Assembly: GCF_002198715.1 (NCBI RefSeq)
Contig: NZ_MWLK01000017.1
Location: 1-63,307, forward strand
Origin: Rhodomicrobium sp. R_RK_3
Lineage (GTDB): Bacteria > Pseudomonadota > Alphaproteobacteria > Rhizobiales > Rhodomicrobiaceae
Direction of reading: 5' to 3'
DNA length: 63,307 bases
A program made the position numbers and the translations under genes. The stretch's first letter is position 1. Each line of letters begins with the position of its first letter. Positions 62,914-63,307 of this stretch are shown here, piece after piece. The notes under the pieces are model-generated. The model saw only the letters and a list, made by a program, of their open reading frames with translations. It did no database searches and had not been told where the DNA came from.

Positions 62914-63017
62914 GTCATTCCCGCAAAAGCGGGAATCCAGTACGCAGCAGCGCCCGAATAGGCTGAGCGCTATTATACGCACTGTGATTACTCGATCCCC
63001 GCTTTCGCGGGGATGAC
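62914..63017. repeat. Family A palindromic element, long form (copy 9)
   Basis: A 104-bp element with GTCATTCCCGCAAAAGCGGGA at the left and ATCCCCGCTTTCGCGGGGAT at the right. The two ends are of different subtypes, one TTCCC and one CCCC. The interior starts CCAGTACGCAGCAGC. Confidence 0.85.
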
Positions 63018-63111
63018 AAATGTGGCTGTGGCGGACGCTGTGAGAGCGGGATCGCATGAGATGGAATCGCCCGGAGAGTTGCGACCTTCTCTCAGCCGTT
63101 GGTCTCGCCGC

Positions 63112-63239
63112 AGCCAGACTCCCTCTCCCATGGGGAGAGGGCTGGGGTGAGGGGGTAATCCCTATCTGTATGACGGACCTTCCCTCACCGAGAGGCATTA
63201 CCCCCTCACCCGGCACGCTTCGCGGGCCACCCTCTCCCC
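63112..63239 (+). repeat. Family C dispersed repeat, copy 5
   Basis: A roughly 128-bp element with CCCTCTCCCATGGGGAGAGGG, GGTGAGGGGGTAATCCC and GGCATTACCCCCTCACCCGG. It is the inverse counterpart of copy 1 at 25574-25700 and abuts the family B copy. Confidence 0.78.
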
Positions 63240-63307
63240 GTCGTCCCGGACGGCCGTCAGGCCGAGCCGGGACCCAATCATATTTCCGCTATTGCTGCGG
63301 CAAGTGG
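63231..63307 (+). repeat. Family B dispersed repeat, copy 4 (cut by the window end)
   Basis: These 77 bases are the exact reverse complement of 25478-25554. The repeat continues beyond the window, so its full length is unknown. Confidence 0.9.

Larger units (their letters stand above)
62885..63307. other. Repeat-rich right end
   Basis: This stretch of 423 bases holds a family A element, a family C repeat and a truncated family B repeat in this order. I see no gene. The B and C parts form the inverse of the composite near 25.5 kb. Confidence 0.75.

Noticed and set aside
1-63307. Prophage, integron or transposase gene
   Set aside because: I found no integrase, transposase or phage structural motif, and codon use looks uniform along the window.

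Overview
The window is high-GC DNA, packed with genes on both strands, and looks like a chromosomal segment of an alphaproteobacterium, most likely of the order Hyphomicrobiales (Rhizobiales). The support is indirect: a VirK-family protein, an ECF42-type sigma factor with a DGPF partner, an RpiR-regulated inositol operon of rhizobial style, and many short palindromic repeats of the TCCCGC...GCGGGA type between genes. I cannot name a genus. There is no rRNA, phage, transposase or CRISPR array; one tRNA is present.

Layout. 1-5.4 kb: an ECF42 sigma factor with its DGPF/YciI partner, then a plus-strand operon of a radical SAM protein, a TVP38/TMEM64 membrane protein and a metallophosphoesterase-like protein, facing a secreted DUF4142 protein. 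5.4-8.9 kb: minus-strand thioredoxin-reductase-like flavoprotein, GNAT acetyltransferase, M20 peptidase and VirK-like secreted protein. 9.2-11.8 kb: an MHS-type MFS transporter and an atypical SDR. 11.9-15.0 kb: a tri-haem cytochrome c divergent from a D-lactate dehydrogenase-like flavoprotein. 15.1-19.1 kb: a large AsmA protein. 19.1-25.7 kb: a repeat-rich stretch around two exported proteases, a 13-repeat TPR-CHAT protein and a trypsin-like zymogen. 25.7-27.0 kb: a MarR regulator and an SDR with matching palindromic operators. 27.4-33.9 kb: a seven-gene operon (quinone-reductase-like enzyme, acyl-CoA ligase, thioesterase, a complete ABC importer, VOC protein) that looks like uptake and CoA activation of an organic acid. 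34-39.4 kb: HupE/UreJ protein, small membrane protein, aldo/keto reductase, WrbA, luciferase-like oxidoreductase, methyltransferase and cold-shock protein. 39.5 kb: tRNA-Val. 39.7-49.7 kb: exported M16 peptidase, second aldo/keto reductase, an aminotransferase divergent from a MocR regulator, MsrA/MsrB, a DUF1932 dehydrogenase and a half-size EamA protein. 49.8-61.8 kb: myo-inositol catabolism and uptake (iolB, iolE, iolD, iolC fused to DUF2090, iolG, an RpiR regulator, ABC importer, second Gfo/Idh/MocA dehydrogenase). 61.9-62.9 kb: exported cyclase-family protein.

The inositol genes form one working unit: the ABC importer brings inositol in, IolG oxidises it, IolE dehydrates it, IolD opens the ring, IolB isomerises, and the IolC-DUF2090 fusion phosphorylates and probably cleaves the product. 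The malonate-semialdehyde dehydrogenase (iolA/mmsA) is not in the window. The most unusual findings are the paired exported CHAT and trypsin-like proteases, a decayed duplicate of the CHAT gene's 3' end, and three families of dispersed intergenic repeats, including a perfect 77-bp inverted repeat about 37.7 kb apart.
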